Notes: generated from the sequence alone by a model not told the origin. A stretch of DNA of 64,000 nucleotides from Salinibacterium sp. SWN167 (GCF_015864665.1 NZ_JADYWU010000002.1:598213-662212); one strand, 5' to 3'. Positions 43,564 through 52,991 are shown, counted from the stretch's first letter. Program-made: numbers and translations.

Positions 43564-45212
43564 ACGTCGCTCGCTGCCTCGTTCGCGACCATCGTGCGGC
43601 GAATGTGCGAGCGAGCGTGTTCGATCGCGGGCTCGAGTTCGGCGAACAGGTGGTTGGGGTGCCGCAGCGAGCGGATAACTCCGAGGCGTTTCAACACATC
43701 CAGATGTTCGGGGCGGATGCCCTTGATGATTACGGTCACGCCGCGTCGTTCGAGCGCGGTGATGAGCTCGGTGAGGGTGTGGGCGCCGGTGGCATCGATG
43801 AGGTGCAGTTGCGACAGCCGCACGATCACGACTTCGAGACCTTCGTGTTCGTTGATGCGGTCGATGAGGCGCTCGGCTGCTCCGAAGAAGAGTGAGCCAT
43901 CGATGCGGAAGAGCGCGATGCGTTCGTCGCCGGGTTCGGGGGAGCCGGGGAGTTCTTCGCGGTGAACGCCGCTGGCTTTGCTCATCGTGCGCAGGGCGAA
44001 GAAGGCGGCGGCAGCGATGCCGATCCCTACGGCGATGATGAGGTCGAAGCTCACCGTGATGATGCCGGTGATGACGAACACGGCAGCTTCAGATTTGCCG
44101 GTGTGCAGCATCGTCTTGATCAGGGTGGGGGACATCATGCGGGCGGCGGTGGCCATGAGAACGCCCGAGAGCGCTGCCAGCGGGATGACCGCGACGACCT
44201 GTGCTGCGAGGTACACGACGGTGAGCAGTGCGAGAGCATGTACGACCGCCGAGACGCGGGTGCGACCGCCCGACCGCACGTTTACCGCGGTGCGGGCGAT
44301 GGCGCCGGTGGCCGGCATCCCGCCAAAGAAGCTGGAAGCGACGGATGCCAACCCCTGGCCGACAAGTTCGCGGTCGGCGTTGTAGGGGCCGGTGTCTGCC
44401 ATGCCGGCGGCGACGCGGGCAGAAAGCAGGGATTCGATCGCGGCGAGGGCGGCGACGGCGAAGGCCGGACCGATGAGTGTGGTCAGGTCGAAGTCGAATG
44501 ACGGCACGGTCGGTGAGGGCAAGGATGCGGGAAGCTCGCCGATGGTGGCCAGTGGGAGATCCAGTGCTTGGGCAACGATGGTGACAACCGCGATCGCGAT
44601 GAAGGATGCCGGAAGGCGCCCGCTGATGCGCGACAGTAACAACATGATGGCAATCACGGCGGCAACAACGGCAAGGGGGAGTAGCGCGGCGGGCCACTGG
44701 GCGGCAGTGACGAAGGCGATGGCGGCGAGCACGGCGTTGGTGGGGTGTTCGGTGCCTTCGGTGCCGAGCGCCGAGGGCACTTGCTGCAGGAAGATGATGA
44801 TGCCGATGCCGACGGTGAAGCCTTCGATCACGGGCCACGGAATGTAACTGACGGTGCGGCCGAGGCGTAGCACGCCGGCGACGACCACGATGATGCCTGC
44901 GAGCAGGGTGACGATGGCGACGGCTTCAACACCGTGGCTGACGACGATGGGGGCGAGCACCACGACCATGGCGCCGGTGGGGCCCGAAACCTGCACGTTC
45001 GAGCCACCGAAGACGGCAGCGACGATGCCGGCGACGATCGCGGTGATGAGTCCCGCTTCAGCGCCCACTCCTGAGCTCACGCCAAAAGCGAGGGCGAGGG
45101 GGAGGGCGACGATTCCGACGGTGATTCCCGCGATCAGATCGCCCCGCCAGCTGGTGCGCAGTAGGCGGTAGTCTTTCGCGCTCGGCAGGAGCTCTTTCCA
45201 GGAACGTTTCAT
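43560..45212 (-). CDS. SulP-family anion transporter with STAS domain
   Basis: A 550-residue permease with about ten to twelve helices. GDLIAGITVGIVALPLALAFGVSSG is the classic first SulP segment, followed by SGPTGAMVVVLAPIV. The C-terminal STAS domain has RIALFRIDGSLFFGAAERLIDRI and IDATGAHTLTELITALERRG. It likely carries sulfate, bicarbonate or another anion. It starts inside the arsR stop (ATGA), so the ArsR-type regulator is the first gene of the operon. Confidence 0.93.
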   Translation of the reverse strand: MKRSWKELLPSAKDYRLLRTSWRGDLIAGITVGIVALPLALAFGVSSGVGAEAGLITAIVAGIVAAVFGGSNVQVSGPTGAMVVVLAPIVVSHGVEAVAIVTLLAGIIVVVAGVLRLGRTVSYIPWPVIEGFTVGIGIIIFLQQVPSALGTEGTEHPTNAVLAAIAFVTAAQWPAALLPLAVVAAVIAIMLLLSRISGRLPASFIAIAVVTIVAQALDLPLATIGELPASLPSPTVPSFDFDLTTLIGPAFAVAALAAIESLLSARVAAGMADTGPYNADRELVGQGLASVASSFFGGMPATGAIARTAVNVRSGGRTRVSAVVHALALLTVVYLAAQVVAVIPLAALSGVLMATAARMMSPTLIKTMLHTGKSEAAVFVITGIITVSFDLIIAVGIGIAAAAFFALRTMSKASGVHREELPGSPEPGDERIALFRIDGSLFFGAAERLIDRINEHEGLEVVIVRLSQLHLIDATGAHTLTELITALERRGVTVIIKGIRPEHLDVLKRLGVIRSLRHPNHLFAELEPAIEHARSHIRRTMVANEAASDV

Positions 45213-45574
45213 CGGGCATCCGGAATCGTGGGTAGTCCGGCAACGAGATCGCGTTGGCTGTCGGTGTCGGCAAGGATTTCGCCGAGCAGCACGCGCGCGA
45301 CACGGAGGAGTTCAGAAATTTGGGGGTGAGCGAGGCGGTAGTAGACGACGCTGGCGCGACGTTCGGAGACGACGAGCCCGTAGCGGCGCAGCACGGCGAG
45401 GTGTTGCGAGAGGTGGGAGGCTTCGAGGCCGGTCGCGGTCAGCATCTCTGCGACAGAGGCTTCGTCGGCGGCCGACAAGATTTCGAGCACCCGGATGCGG
45501 TATGGATGCGCGAGCCCTTTGAAGAGGTTCGCCTTGATTTCGTAGAGCGGCCTGCGCTCATCGAGAACGGCCAT
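45209..45574 (-). CDS. ArsR-family regulator (sulP operon leader gene)
   Basis: A 121-residue winged-helix repressor. ANLFKGLAHPYRIRVLEILSAADEASVAEMLTATGLEASHLSQHLAVLRRYGLVVSERRASVVYY is the full HTH and wing. It belongs to the metal/redox ArsR family, but no metal-binding Cys motif is seen. It overlaps sulP by four bases and likely controls the operon through the palindrome at 45631. A decayed copy lies at 47.6-48.1 kb. Confidence 0.92.
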   Translation of the reverse strand: MAVLDERRPLYEIKANLFKGLAHPYRIRVLEILSAADEASVAEMLTATGLEASHLSQHLAVLRRYGLVVSERRASVVYYRLAHPQISELLRVARVLLGEILADTDSQRDLVAGLPTIPDAR

Positions 45575-45630
45575 TCATGTGCTCCTGATCGGTGCGGTTG
45601 CAGCGATGCACATTTGCCCGCTTGCTGAAT

Positions 45631-45646
45631 TGATGGAATCATCATA
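45631..45646 (-). promoter_or_regulatory. arsR-sulP promoter with palindrome
   Basis: TGATGGAATCATCA (45631-45644) is an inverted repeat; on the minus strand the -10-like TATGAT overlaps its edge (45641-45646). The same element is retained upstream of the decayed copy at 48133-48146. Confidence 0.65.
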
Positions 45647-45659
45647 TCAGCTGGCGACT

Positions 45660-46131
45660 AGGGACCGTTTAAGCTCCGCATGCTCGAGCGGGTGAGTCAC
45701 GGCGCGGTCGGGCGTCCGCTGCCACTTCATCCAATGGTGACCGAGTGTTCCTGCAGAAGCCTCGTGATAAGAGTGGTCCGTCGAGAGCCGGCTGCAATCA
45801 TCATGATCGGCGCGCAATCAGGCGCCAACTATTGTCGATGCTATGGCAGGCTTCCATCGCGCCCTCCCCGCAAAATCTTGAGGCTAAAGCGATGGCCTGA
45901 CTCGCTCCAGAGGGAACAACACTACCGAGCTGCGATGAGAGCCCGGGTCTATGATCGGGCTATGGAGCGCCGATGCGGAACCGGAATTGTATTGGGGGCC
46001 TTGAGGTGTTCACGCCCTTGGCCCAGGTGCTCACACCCGTGGCCTCGCGACTCTGCGAAGGGGAATGCTCCGTTGGGCGACGGCAAAGTGCTATCGCGCG
46101 ATGCCGCGCTTTAGCAGTGTGAGGAGGAGGA
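45660..46131 (+). other. intergenic stretch, no confident gene
   Basis: About 470 bases between arsR and the two-TM gene. It holds a short imperfect direct repeat (tgttcacgcccttggcc / tgctcacacccgtggcc, near 46008-46043). A 49-codon frame from ATG 45973 to 46122 overlaps the next ribosome-binding site, and a longer frame at 45680 has poor composition. I call none of them. Confidence 0.5.
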
Positions 46132-46632
46132 ATGATGGATCCATGGGCTAAAGACCGATTCTGGAAGGACCAGTTGCTTACTCGGGACGAGAAAGCGACG
46201 TATTACGGACTTCAGGGGAAAGGCAAAGGCCCGCTGCCCAAGAGAATTCAATACCGGGCGGAACTGCCTGCCTATATTCTCGCGGTGGCTTGCTTCGGAT
46301 TGACCGTTGGCGGGGGCTTCCTGATACAAGTGACACCCCTCGCGGATAGGCGCCCGATCGTTTTTCTCGTGATGGCGGTTTGTCTTTTGGGCGCGGTGGG
46401 TGTTCTGGTGGTCGCTGTGCGACGAAACGCAATCGCCCGGGAAAAATACAAGGAGACATGCTTTTCTGAGGCGGAGAACTACTTGGCTAGCAGAGGGTAT
46501 CGTTCTCGCCTCGGCGAGGCAGAGCGATTGTCCGCAGAGAGCAGCGATGATGTCGCCGAGCCAGCACGGCGATGGGGGAAAAGCCGCAAGGAGCGCCATG
46601 GATGGAACCCCCGTGATCATCGCTATCGCTGA
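46132..46632 (+). CDS. hypothetical two-TM membrane protein
   Basis: A 166-residue protein with two hydrophobic segments (LPAYILAVACFGLTVGGGFLI and IVFLVMAVCLLGAVGVLVVAV) and a charged C-terminal tail rich in Arg/Glu/Lys. No domain is recognised. The start is well supported: GAGGAGGAGG precedes ATG 46132, with a second ATG immediately after. It belongs to the accessory region between the two arsR copies, and no relation with neighbours is evident. Confidence 0.6.
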   Translation: MMDPWAKDRFWKDQLLTRDEKATYYGLQGKGKGPLPKRIQYRAELPAYILAVACFGLTVGGGFLIQVTPLADRRPIVFLVMAVCLLGAVGVLVVAVRRNAIAREKYKETCFSEAENYLASRGYRSRLGEAERLSAESSDDVAEPARRWGKSRKERHGWNPRDHRYR

Positions 46633-46802
46633 TAGGCCGACTGGGGTGTAACGTCAACTCTCAATAGGCTTGGAGCATCAGCGTTCTCTGTTCAGCGCCT
46701 TGGAACTCGACGGGGCTTGGTATCGATTCGTAAGATTGAGCAACCGTGCGCGTTTAAACGAGCTAGGGGCACTGATGGTGCAGTCCTCGGTAGACTCTCT
46801 GG

Positions 46803-47504
46803 GTGCCATTATTGACGAAGATCCATAAGGTAGCCTTCAAGACTTTTGAAGACCAAGTAGTGACTTATCAGACGATCGACCCAAGCTGGCGCCGCGGGCC
46901 GCTAAAGCTCTTGACGAACACTAGGGGTGGTGACACCGACAAGAACTTGACTCTTGAATTCAAGGTCAAAGGCTATGCCACTCGAAAAGCTTACACCGCG
47001 CGGCGTACTCGCGACGGCAAGGGGACTTGGCTTCTGTCCGACGCATCGGTGGAGTCCCAAAAGCTTGCTCCACTTGAGTTGCGGAGGAATGTGGATACTT
47101 CAGACCTCAAGGCTTGGCGAGCTCCGAAGAGAATAGACGGCCAGCTCTGGCTATTTCAAGGGTGGGCCTACTTCGCTGACGACCCAAATGGTCTCGTGGC
47201 CGAAGACGTGCGGGCTCTCATCAACGTCGAGGCGAACAAGCGGCGGCTTTTACTTGAGAAAGCGCATGCGCTTCAGGCTGTAAGCGACAACTATGACCGG
47301 CCTAAGCGCCGGGAGTCGATCTCACAGGTAGTGCGGGTCGAGGTGTGGCAGCGTGATGGTGGACACTGCGTCGAGTGCAACAGCCAAGCCAAGTTGGAGT
47401 TCGACCACATCATCCCTGTTGCGATGGGCGGTGGCAATACATCACGAAATCTCCAGCTGCTGTGCGAGACATGCAATCGTCGCAAGGGTGCGTCATTGGG
47501 CTAA
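46803..47504 (+). CDS. HNH endonuclease
   Basis: A 233-residue protein. The C-terminal HNH nuclease is clear: VWQRDGGHCVECNSQAK, FDHIIPVAMGGGNTSRNLQLLCETCNRRKG, with CxxC pairs binding zinc and the catalytic His in DHIIP. The N-terminal 150 residues have a beta-rich region without a name. Such free-standing HNH proteins occur in restriction, defence and mobile elements. The start is GTG 46803, without a strong Shine-Dalgarno. It lies directly in front of the decayed arsR copy in the accessory region. Confidence 0.85.
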   Translation: MPLLTKIHKVAFKTFEDQVVTYQTIDPSWRRGPLKLLTNTRGGDTDKNLTLEFKVKGYATRKAYTARRTRDGKGTWLLSDASVESQKLAPLELRRNVDTSDLKAWRAPKRIDGQLWLFQGWAYFADDPNGLVAEDVRALINVEANKRRLLLEKAHALQAVSDNYDRPKRRESISQVVRVEVWQRDGGHCVECNSQAKLEFDHIIPVAMGGGNTSRNLQLLCETCNRRKGASLG

Positions 47505-47635
47505 CTGCCTACTTGGGCTCTGAGAGATCGTTCGTCGAACTCGGCGATCGAGCGGACGCAGAGGGATAGCCATCGCCGACCGAACTGACATGACTCTAAC
47601 CAGCGCCCAGCCCTAAGGGTTTTCACGACATAGAT

Positions 47636-48076
47636 AGCCGCCAGCTCGTTAGAGGGGCGTCCGAAAGCCCTTGTCGCTGGGTAGGAGCGCCGGCCAAAAA
47701 CGTTTCGTCGGGCATCTTGAATCGCATGCAGGCTGTGCACGACCTCGACCTCGCTCTCACAGCCGGCGTCGGTGGGGATTTTGCTCAGGAGCACGCCAGC
47801 GATGCGCAGCAGTTCAGCGATCTGGGGGAGTGCGAGGCGGTGGTAGACGACGCTGGCACGGCGGTCAGAAACAACGAGGCCTTAGCGTCGTAGCGCTGAG
47901 ATGTGCTGCGAAAGGTGGGAAGCTTGGAGCCCGGTCTCGGCAACCACGTCGGCCACGGGTGCCTCGGCGGCGGCTGACAGCATCTCGAGCGCCCGGATGC
48001 GGTACGGATGCGCGAGTCCTATGGAGAGGTTCGCTTTGCTCTCGTAGAGCGGCCTGCGTTCATCGAGAACGACCAT
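47636..48076 (-). pseudogene. decayed second copy of arsR plus the start of sulP
   Basis: The minus strand aligns along its length with the intact arsR at 45209-45574. It reads MVVLDERRPLYESKANL, then the HTH, until TAA at 47882-47884 replaces the Tyr codon of LRRYG. Beyond it the frame continues as GLVVSDRRASVVYHRLALPQIAELLRIAGVLL. At the old arsR/sulP junction a single T-to-C change turns GATGA into GACGA, removing both the arsR stop and the sulP ATG. The next bases still resemble sulP (KRFWPALLPSDK) and end near 47636. Confidence 0.88.
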
Positions 48077-48132
48077 TGCTGTGCTCCTAATCGGTGTGGC
48101 TGCAGCGGCACACATTGGCTCGCTTGCTGAAT

Positions 48133-48146
48133 TGATAGAATCATCA
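48133..48146 (-). promoter_or_regulatory. relic of the arsR operator
   Basis: TGATAGAATCATCA matches the palindrome upstream of the intact arsR with one change, but the overlapping -10 has become TGTGAT. It may still bind the intact repressor. Confidence 0.55.
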
Positions 48147-48388
48147 CATTGAGAGCTTCGTGCGCCTATTAGCCCCGTCGAAGTTGCTCGGGGCGTTTAG
48201 GGCATAAATCGGAATCGTGCCCGCTCCCAATTGGGTAATTTGTTCGCGGTCAGGGGCACCGGGGGATGAGATACGCGGCCATTGACTTATGCCGATGAAA
48301 GATGTGGTTGCCGTCAGTGGTTCGTTTAGTCGATTGCAGGGTTCCTGCGGCTGGTGGTAGGTTCGCCCAATATTCGTACGAACAGAAA

Positions 48389-49093
48389 GTGAAACTTGTG
48401 AAACCTCGCTCGTTTTTTGCTGATCGTGTACTGCCACACCCAGGATTCTGGTCGCGTTCACGGGACGCAATCTGGATCAACGCCATCACTGGGGTTATGG
48501 TCACGATCGCGATTTCGGGAGCTGTGTTTACCCTCGAACAAGCCCGCGAAAATGAACGAGCGGAGCACGCCGAAGTTCTTAGCAACATCCAATTCGTGCG
48601 TGATGTTGTAATTTCGGGCTCGCCCGAAAAACCGTTCGGCGGCCTCAACCTGCGTGGAGCTCCGCTCGAGGGACTCGATCTGCAAGCAGCTGTGTTCAAC
48701 GCGGCTGACCTATCGAACGCCGAACTGGAATATGTGAACTTGACCGGGGTTTATTTGTACAAGACATCGCTGGAAGGGGCTCACCTGCAAGGTGCTCTTC
48801 TGACCGGCGCGAACCTCTCATTTACGAACTTCAGTGGCGCTGACTTGTCTGCGGCTGATCTTTCAGATGTCAGCCAAAACGGCTTTGGGATGAGCGGCCA
48901 AGGCTTGTGGAACGACACCAACCTTAGTTACACCACATTCACAAACGATTTGGGCACCGAAGAAGACCCGATTTCCGCAGACTTGACCGGGGCATTCTGG
49001 TACCGGATGGCAGATGGTTCAGGTGCACCAAGCGGGTTAGATGCTGCGACACTCGCGACTCTCGAAGTCCGGCCTCATCCCTCGATTCCTTGA
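48389..49093 (+). CDS. membrane-anchored pentapeptide-repeat protein
   Basis: About 234 residues. One transmembrane segment (INAITGVMVTIAISGAVFTL) precedes a coiled stretch and a right-handed beta-helix region built from A(D/N)LxX repeats: LNLRGAPLEGLDLQAA, FNAADLSNAELEYVNLTG, LQGALLTGANLSFTNFSGADLSAADLS. Such folds are structural and sometimes mimic DNA (Qnr/MfpA-like), but the function here is unknown. The start is uncertain: GTG 48389 or 48398 fit the composition; a longer frame begins at 48302. Confidence 0.75.
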   Translation: MKLVKPRSFFADRVLPHPGFWSRSRDAIWINAITGVMVTIAISGAVFTLEQARENERAEHAEVLSNIQFVRDVVISGSPEKPFGGLNLRGAPLEGLDLQAAVFNAADLSNAELEYVNLTGVYLYKTSLEGAHLQGALLTGANLSFTNFSGADLSAADLSDVSQNGFGMSGQGLWNDTNLSYTTFTNDLGTEEDPISADLTGAFWYRMADGSGAPSGLDAATLATLEVRPHPSIP

Positions 49094-49228
49094 AGCTGCG
49101 GCGTTGCCTTAGCAGCTTGGGCATCAGGGTTAGTGGGGCACCGAGTTCCGTCGGGTGAGGACGCACGGACCGGAGACAGGAGTTTTCTTCAGCAATCGTG
49201 TTCATTGCAAAGCGAAAAGCGTACTAAA

Positions 49229-50896
49229 TTATCGCGCTGCGAACCCCGCGCTCGCATACAACGCCATCACGTCCGGCCGCGTCGATTCAGGGACAGCTAG
49301 TACAAGCAATTGCCGCGCCCTCGTAAGTCCGACGTATCCGAGGCGAAGGTCACTGTCGATTTTGGCGATTGGGTCCGCGAGTGCAGAGGCCCAGCTTCGT
49401 GCTTGTTCGCGGTAACTGTTGCCGACCTCCGCCACCAGCATAACGGCGTCAATAGACATTCCTTTGGCTCCATGAATAGTGTCGACAAGGACCCCATCTT
49501 GGTCTTCTGCTTCAACCGACGATGCTTCGAACTCGCTCCAACTGGGTGGGGCCAGCAGCTGCTCGCCGGTCAGGCTCGTACCTGGCACCAGTAGCGCACT
49601 GGCTGCCTCATCAACTGCAGATACTGCTTTAGTTGCCCACTCAAGAAGAGTTCCTTCAAAGGGGGCGAATCCGGAGAGTAATCTTGCGGCGGAATTTCGG
49701 AGCTTGCTTTTGTCAAGCTCGAGTTGAGTCGGAGGTTTGTCGAAGGCACGCCGCAATAGCAACGACTCAAGCTCGCGGTAATGTTCTTGAGTCAAATTTG
49801 CTGCGGTAGCGGCGGAAATTAGTGGCGCAAAGTTTCGCGGGATTTGGGGGCGGCTCGCGCCTCGAATTTTTTCGCCAGTGATCCTTGAGTGCACCAAAAC
49901 AGATTTCGAACTCGCGTCGAGCCCGAAATCGTCAACAAACTTTTGCAGCAATTCAGGCAGCAGCGATACATCTTCTGTCCTGTATCTAATCAGAATGGGC
50001 GCTATGCCGAGATCCTTGTACGGCCCCGCTGCGATGTCAGGTTTGACTGCTCCTCGCACTTTCGCAGTCACGTTGCAGATTGCTTGAGACGAACGAAAGT
50101 TTTCCTTCAGTTGTCTCCGTTTAAGCTTGCAATGCTTCGCCAGCGCATCGCATTTGTCTGGGCTTGCCCCAGTGAACTCATAGATTGATTGGTCATAATC
50201 ACCAACTAAGACGAGGGACTTGAGTCCGGCGTCATGCAGCTCGCGCAAACAAGCCAGAGTCGACGCATTAGTGTCTTGTGCCTCGTCCACGATAATTTCG
50301 TCGAACCGGCTCGCTAGTGCCGCCGCGATTTCTTTATGATCTTGCAGTATCCAAAGGGCGATCTCGATCGTGTCGTCGTGGTTAATAAAGCCCAACTCTG
50401 CGGCTCGTACCCTTGCGTCTCTGGCTTTCGTTTCGTCACTAGGGCGCCGCGTACCCTTCCCGACGTAACGCAACGTCCTGTCCGCGTTGTACTTAAAGTC
50501 ATCGGACTTGAGCTTCTCCGGAAATAGCTTTTGAACGATTTCGTTATCGACCGTTAGCGGCCGATCTGCTCCTGTAACGAGGTGTCCGAATGGTCGAACT
50601 AGGTATCTAAAAAGGAACGAATGTAGGGTGCCGACAAACTGCTGGTCATCAAGCGCAATGCCGTAGCCGTGCACTGTGGCGCTCGCTATTTCCCGCGCGC
50701 CTACATTTGTGTATGAGAGCAGCGCCAGCCGCTTTCCCTTTCTCACCTTAGCGGCAACTCGAGCGGCAACGGATGTTGTTTTTCCCGCCCCAGGGCATGC
50801 CGAAAGAAATATATTCTTGCCGCCTAGAACAGCCCGCTTCTGCGATTTCGAAAGGCCATGAAACTCTGCTTTCGTTTCGGGAGAAGGTTTAGTCAT
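49229..50896 (-). CDS. gajB: Gabija GajB-like UvrD/REP-family helicase
   Basis: A 555-residue superfamily I helicase. Walker A SACPGAGKTTS is at 32-42, motif Ia LLSYTNVGAREI, motif II IVDEAQDTN, motif III LVLVGDYDQSIYEF and late motifs VDTIHGAKGMSIDAVML and YVGLTRARQLLVL. Its size and its coupling with a GajA-like gene, whose stop it overlaps by four bases, fit Gabija. In the known system GajB senses DNA termini and, with GajA, restricts phage. Codon use has more A/T-ending codons than flanking operons. Confidence 0.88.
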   Translation of the reverse strand: MTKPSPETKAEFHGLSKSQKRAVLGGKNIFLSACPGAGKTTSVAARVAAKVRKGKRLALLSYTNVGAREIASATVHGYGIALDDQQFVGTLHSFLFRYLVRPFGHLVTGADRPLTVDNEIVQKLFPEKLKSDDFKYNADRTLRYVGKGTRRPSDETKARDARVRAAELGFINHDDTIEIALWILQDHKEIAAALASRFDEIIVDEAQDTNASTLACLRELHDAGLKSLVLVGDYDQSIYEFTGASPDKCDALAKHCKLKRRQLKENFRSSQAICNVTAKVRGAVKPDIAAGPYKDLGIAPILIRYRTEDVSLLPELLQKFVDDFGLDASSKSVLVHSRITGEKIRGASRPQIPRNFAPLISAATAANLTQEHYRELESLLLRRAFDKPPTQLELDKSKLRNSAARLLSGFAPFEGTLLEWATKAVSAVDEAASALLVPGTSLTGEQLLAPPSWSEFEASSVEAEDQDGVLVDTIHGAKGMSIDAVMLVAEVGNSYREQARSWASALADPIAKIDSDLRLGYVGLTRARQLLVLAVPESTRPDVMALYASAGFAAR

Positions 50897-52602
50897 TCGA
50901 GGTCACCAGCAAAATTAATCGCATCCATTACGTAGGCGGGCACCACGATTTGTGCTTCTGACTCCTCAATTGAGTCGGCTAATGCTTGCGCGAACGGGCC
51001 CTTCACTTTCGACACAGCGTCTAGAAGACCATCAGCGAATTCTGATGCGTCGGCAAATTTTGCCGCTCTGAGTCGGTCCGCCACGCGCGGTCTGATGGCC
51101 TCGAGAGCGTCAATTAGAACTGACGGCTTTTCGAAGTTGACATAGGCGAGATCCCATTCGAAGGTTCTAGTGGCCAAGACAACTCTGATATTCCCGCCAT
51201 CGCGCCCCTTGAGCTTCGTCGCCGTTGCAGAGGGCAGGGCAAACTGATCGCTGCCATTTTCATCGAGTTCACTCGGAGTGGGGTCTGAATCTGACACCAC
51301 GGCGCACCTGAGAGGAATGCCGCCGTTCTCGAATACGGAAATAAAGGGGTCGAAAGCCAAGCCATCCACTGAGACAACTGTGATGCCAGTTTCGGCGAGG
51401 GAAATTCCTCTCGTTAGTGCTAAAGCCGGGAAAAGAATCAATTCGGCAATGCCCTCTACAAGGATCACTGAATCCGAGAACAACATCGTCGATTTGGTGA
51501 GATCCAAAAAACGACGCAGATGATTGGAGCTGCGCGCACTTAGTGGGGCATTGGCCAAGAAATGCGCTGTAGTGCTGGCTGGATGCGCCGCTCTGCGAAG
51601 AACTGTCAAGCGCTTGACCTCAGCCGCTGAGGCGAATTGAGGAGAGTGGGTTGTCGCAATAACTTGAGTAGTTGCGTCAGTTAATGATTGCAAATATTTC
51701 AACAGCAGACTCTGCAGTTGCGGGTGCAAATGAGATTCAGGCTCCTCAACTAGGAGCACATTGAGCGGGATCGCAGAGTCAGTCTCTAGCAGTGCCAGCA
51801 ACACCGACACATAGAGCAAATTGTTGTAGCCAAGGCCATTTTCGGACAGTCTGGATGTTGACGGGCTGCTGCCGGCTAGAGACTGAAGACTGGCGATGAT
51901 CCGCTCGAATCGAGCCTCGGTGAACTGTAATTCCGATGTGTGGGCATATGGGCCTGCCCCGGTCATTCCAGACAATCTTGCTTGGATTGACGTGGCCGTT
52001 GTAATGATTGCGTCTACTGCGGCTAAATCAATGTTAGCTGCCGTCATAATGTCCACGAGTTTTTTTCGATCGGCGTGCCCGATCGGCGCGTGGGCTGAAA
52101 CGAGGTTAGCCAGTTTATTGCTCGGCCCAGGGCGCAAGTCAGCGCTTGCATCTCGCAGAGCAGGCATATAGATGAATCGGATCGAGTCGCGTGCGATTGA
52201 CTCGACGTCGTTCAGGCCAAGGTCCCCTCCAGACCATCGTGTTAGAGGTCTGCCGTCTTGATTCATCCGAGATCTAAGGGTTAGTCGCCCATACCCAGAG
52301 CCGAGCGACGGTGCCAAGATAGAGATGAGTCGTCCCTGATGTTTCGCCGGTATATCGGCGAAAACTGCGCTTATCTCCAGGTCTTCGATCGGGTTTCCGT
52401 TTTTAACTCTCGTGAAATCCGAGGCGCTAATCCAGCGATTGCCTAGGCCCTCCGCAAACGGCTGAAGGAGTGAGCGTATCGCATCAATTATTGATGTCTT
52501 GCCCGAGTTGTTCGCTCCCGCCACCAGAGCCAGAGTCGGCGCAAACTCGATCGTGGTGTCAATGCCACGGAATCCAGCAATTGTCAGTGTCTCAATTCGC
52601 AT
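50893..52602 (-). CDS. gajA: Gabija GajA-like OLD-family ATPase/TOPRIM nuclease
   Basis: A 569-residue protein. The N-terminal ATPase starts MRIETLTIAGFRG, with Walker A GANNSGKTS at 29-37, the signature-like SENGLGYNNLLYVS and Walker B NVLLVEEPESHLHPQ. ATTHSPQF follows. The C-terminal TOPRIM half shows ILVEGIAELILFPAL and the acidic SDSDPTPSE. This is the GajA layout. In Gabija, nucleotide depletion releases GajA's DNA nicking. The ATG at 52600-52602 follows AAGGGGACGC; the upstream frame extension is not needed. Confidence 0.9.
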   Translation of the reverse strand: MRIETLTIAGFRGIDTTIEFAPTLALVAGANNSGKTSIIDAIRSLLQPFAEGLGNRWISASDFTRVKNGNPIEDLEISAVFADIPAKHQGRLISILAPSLGSGYGRLTLRSRMNQDGRPLTRWSGGDLGLNDVESIARDSIRFIYMPALRDASADLRPGPSNKLANLVSAHAPIGHADRKKLVDIMTAANIDLAAVDAIITTATSIQARLSGMTGAGPYAHTSELQFTEARFERIIASLQSLAGSSPSTSRLSENGLGYNNLLYVSVLLALLETDSAIPLNVLLVEEPESHLHPQLQSLLLKYLQSLTDATTQVIATTHSPQFASAAEVKRLTVLRRAAHPASTTAHFLANAPLSARSSNHLRRFLDLTKSTMLFSDSVILVEGIAELILFPALALTRGISLAETGITVVSVDGLAFDPFISVFENGGIPLRCAVVSDSDPTPSELDENGSDQFALPSATATKLKGRDGGNIRVVLATRTFEWDLAYVNFEKPSVLIDALEAIRPRVADRLRAAKFADASEFADGLLDAVSKVKGPFAQALADSIEESEAQIVVPAYVMDAINFAGDLE

Positions 52603-52750
52603 GCGTCCCCTTCGCTCTCGATCACAGCTAAGGCTGAGCCTAGCTGAAAGGATGTGAATCATACTCAATGCGGCGGGATTGCAGGGTGTTCGCGCGGCGG
52701 CCGAGCCGTAGTTGCTTGCTTAGTGAGGTAGCTACGTGTTGTTGGAGCAT

Positions 52751-52987
52751 ATGTTTCGTAAGCCTTCTTCTTGGCCGTTCGGTGGCAGACTTGTGGCAAA
52801 GCTCATGGCTCATGCGTCGTTGCTCGGCGCTACTCTGAACGACTCTTCCGGTCGATCGATTAGCTCAATAGTTCTTGGCCACCGCGTCACGCGTCAGCTT
52901 CTGAGTTTCCTACTGCGGCGATTCGGGCGACAGGCGAGCCCCTCACGCCTAGTGTCGAAAGCTGCGCCATTCAAAGCTCTATGCTGA
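52751..52987 (+). CDS. possible small hypothetical protein
   Basis: A 78-residue frame from ATG 52751 with basic composition (GRLVAKLMAHASLLGATLND). It ends five bases before the next small gene. No family is recognised, and the Shine-Dalgarno is weak (tgttgttggag). It is listed because of its spacing, not because of evidence of expression. Confidence 0.25.
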   Translation: MFRKPSSWPFGGRLVAKLMAHASLLGATLNDSSGRSISSIVLGHRVTRQLLSFLLRRFGRQASPSRLVSKAAPFKALC

Positions 52988-52991
52988 ACGG

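Noticed and set aside
45680-46114. A 144-residue frame in the gap after arsR
   Set aside because: Composition (many Arg/Pro/Cys/His, no domain) looks like an antisense or random frame, and the start has no ribosome-binding site.
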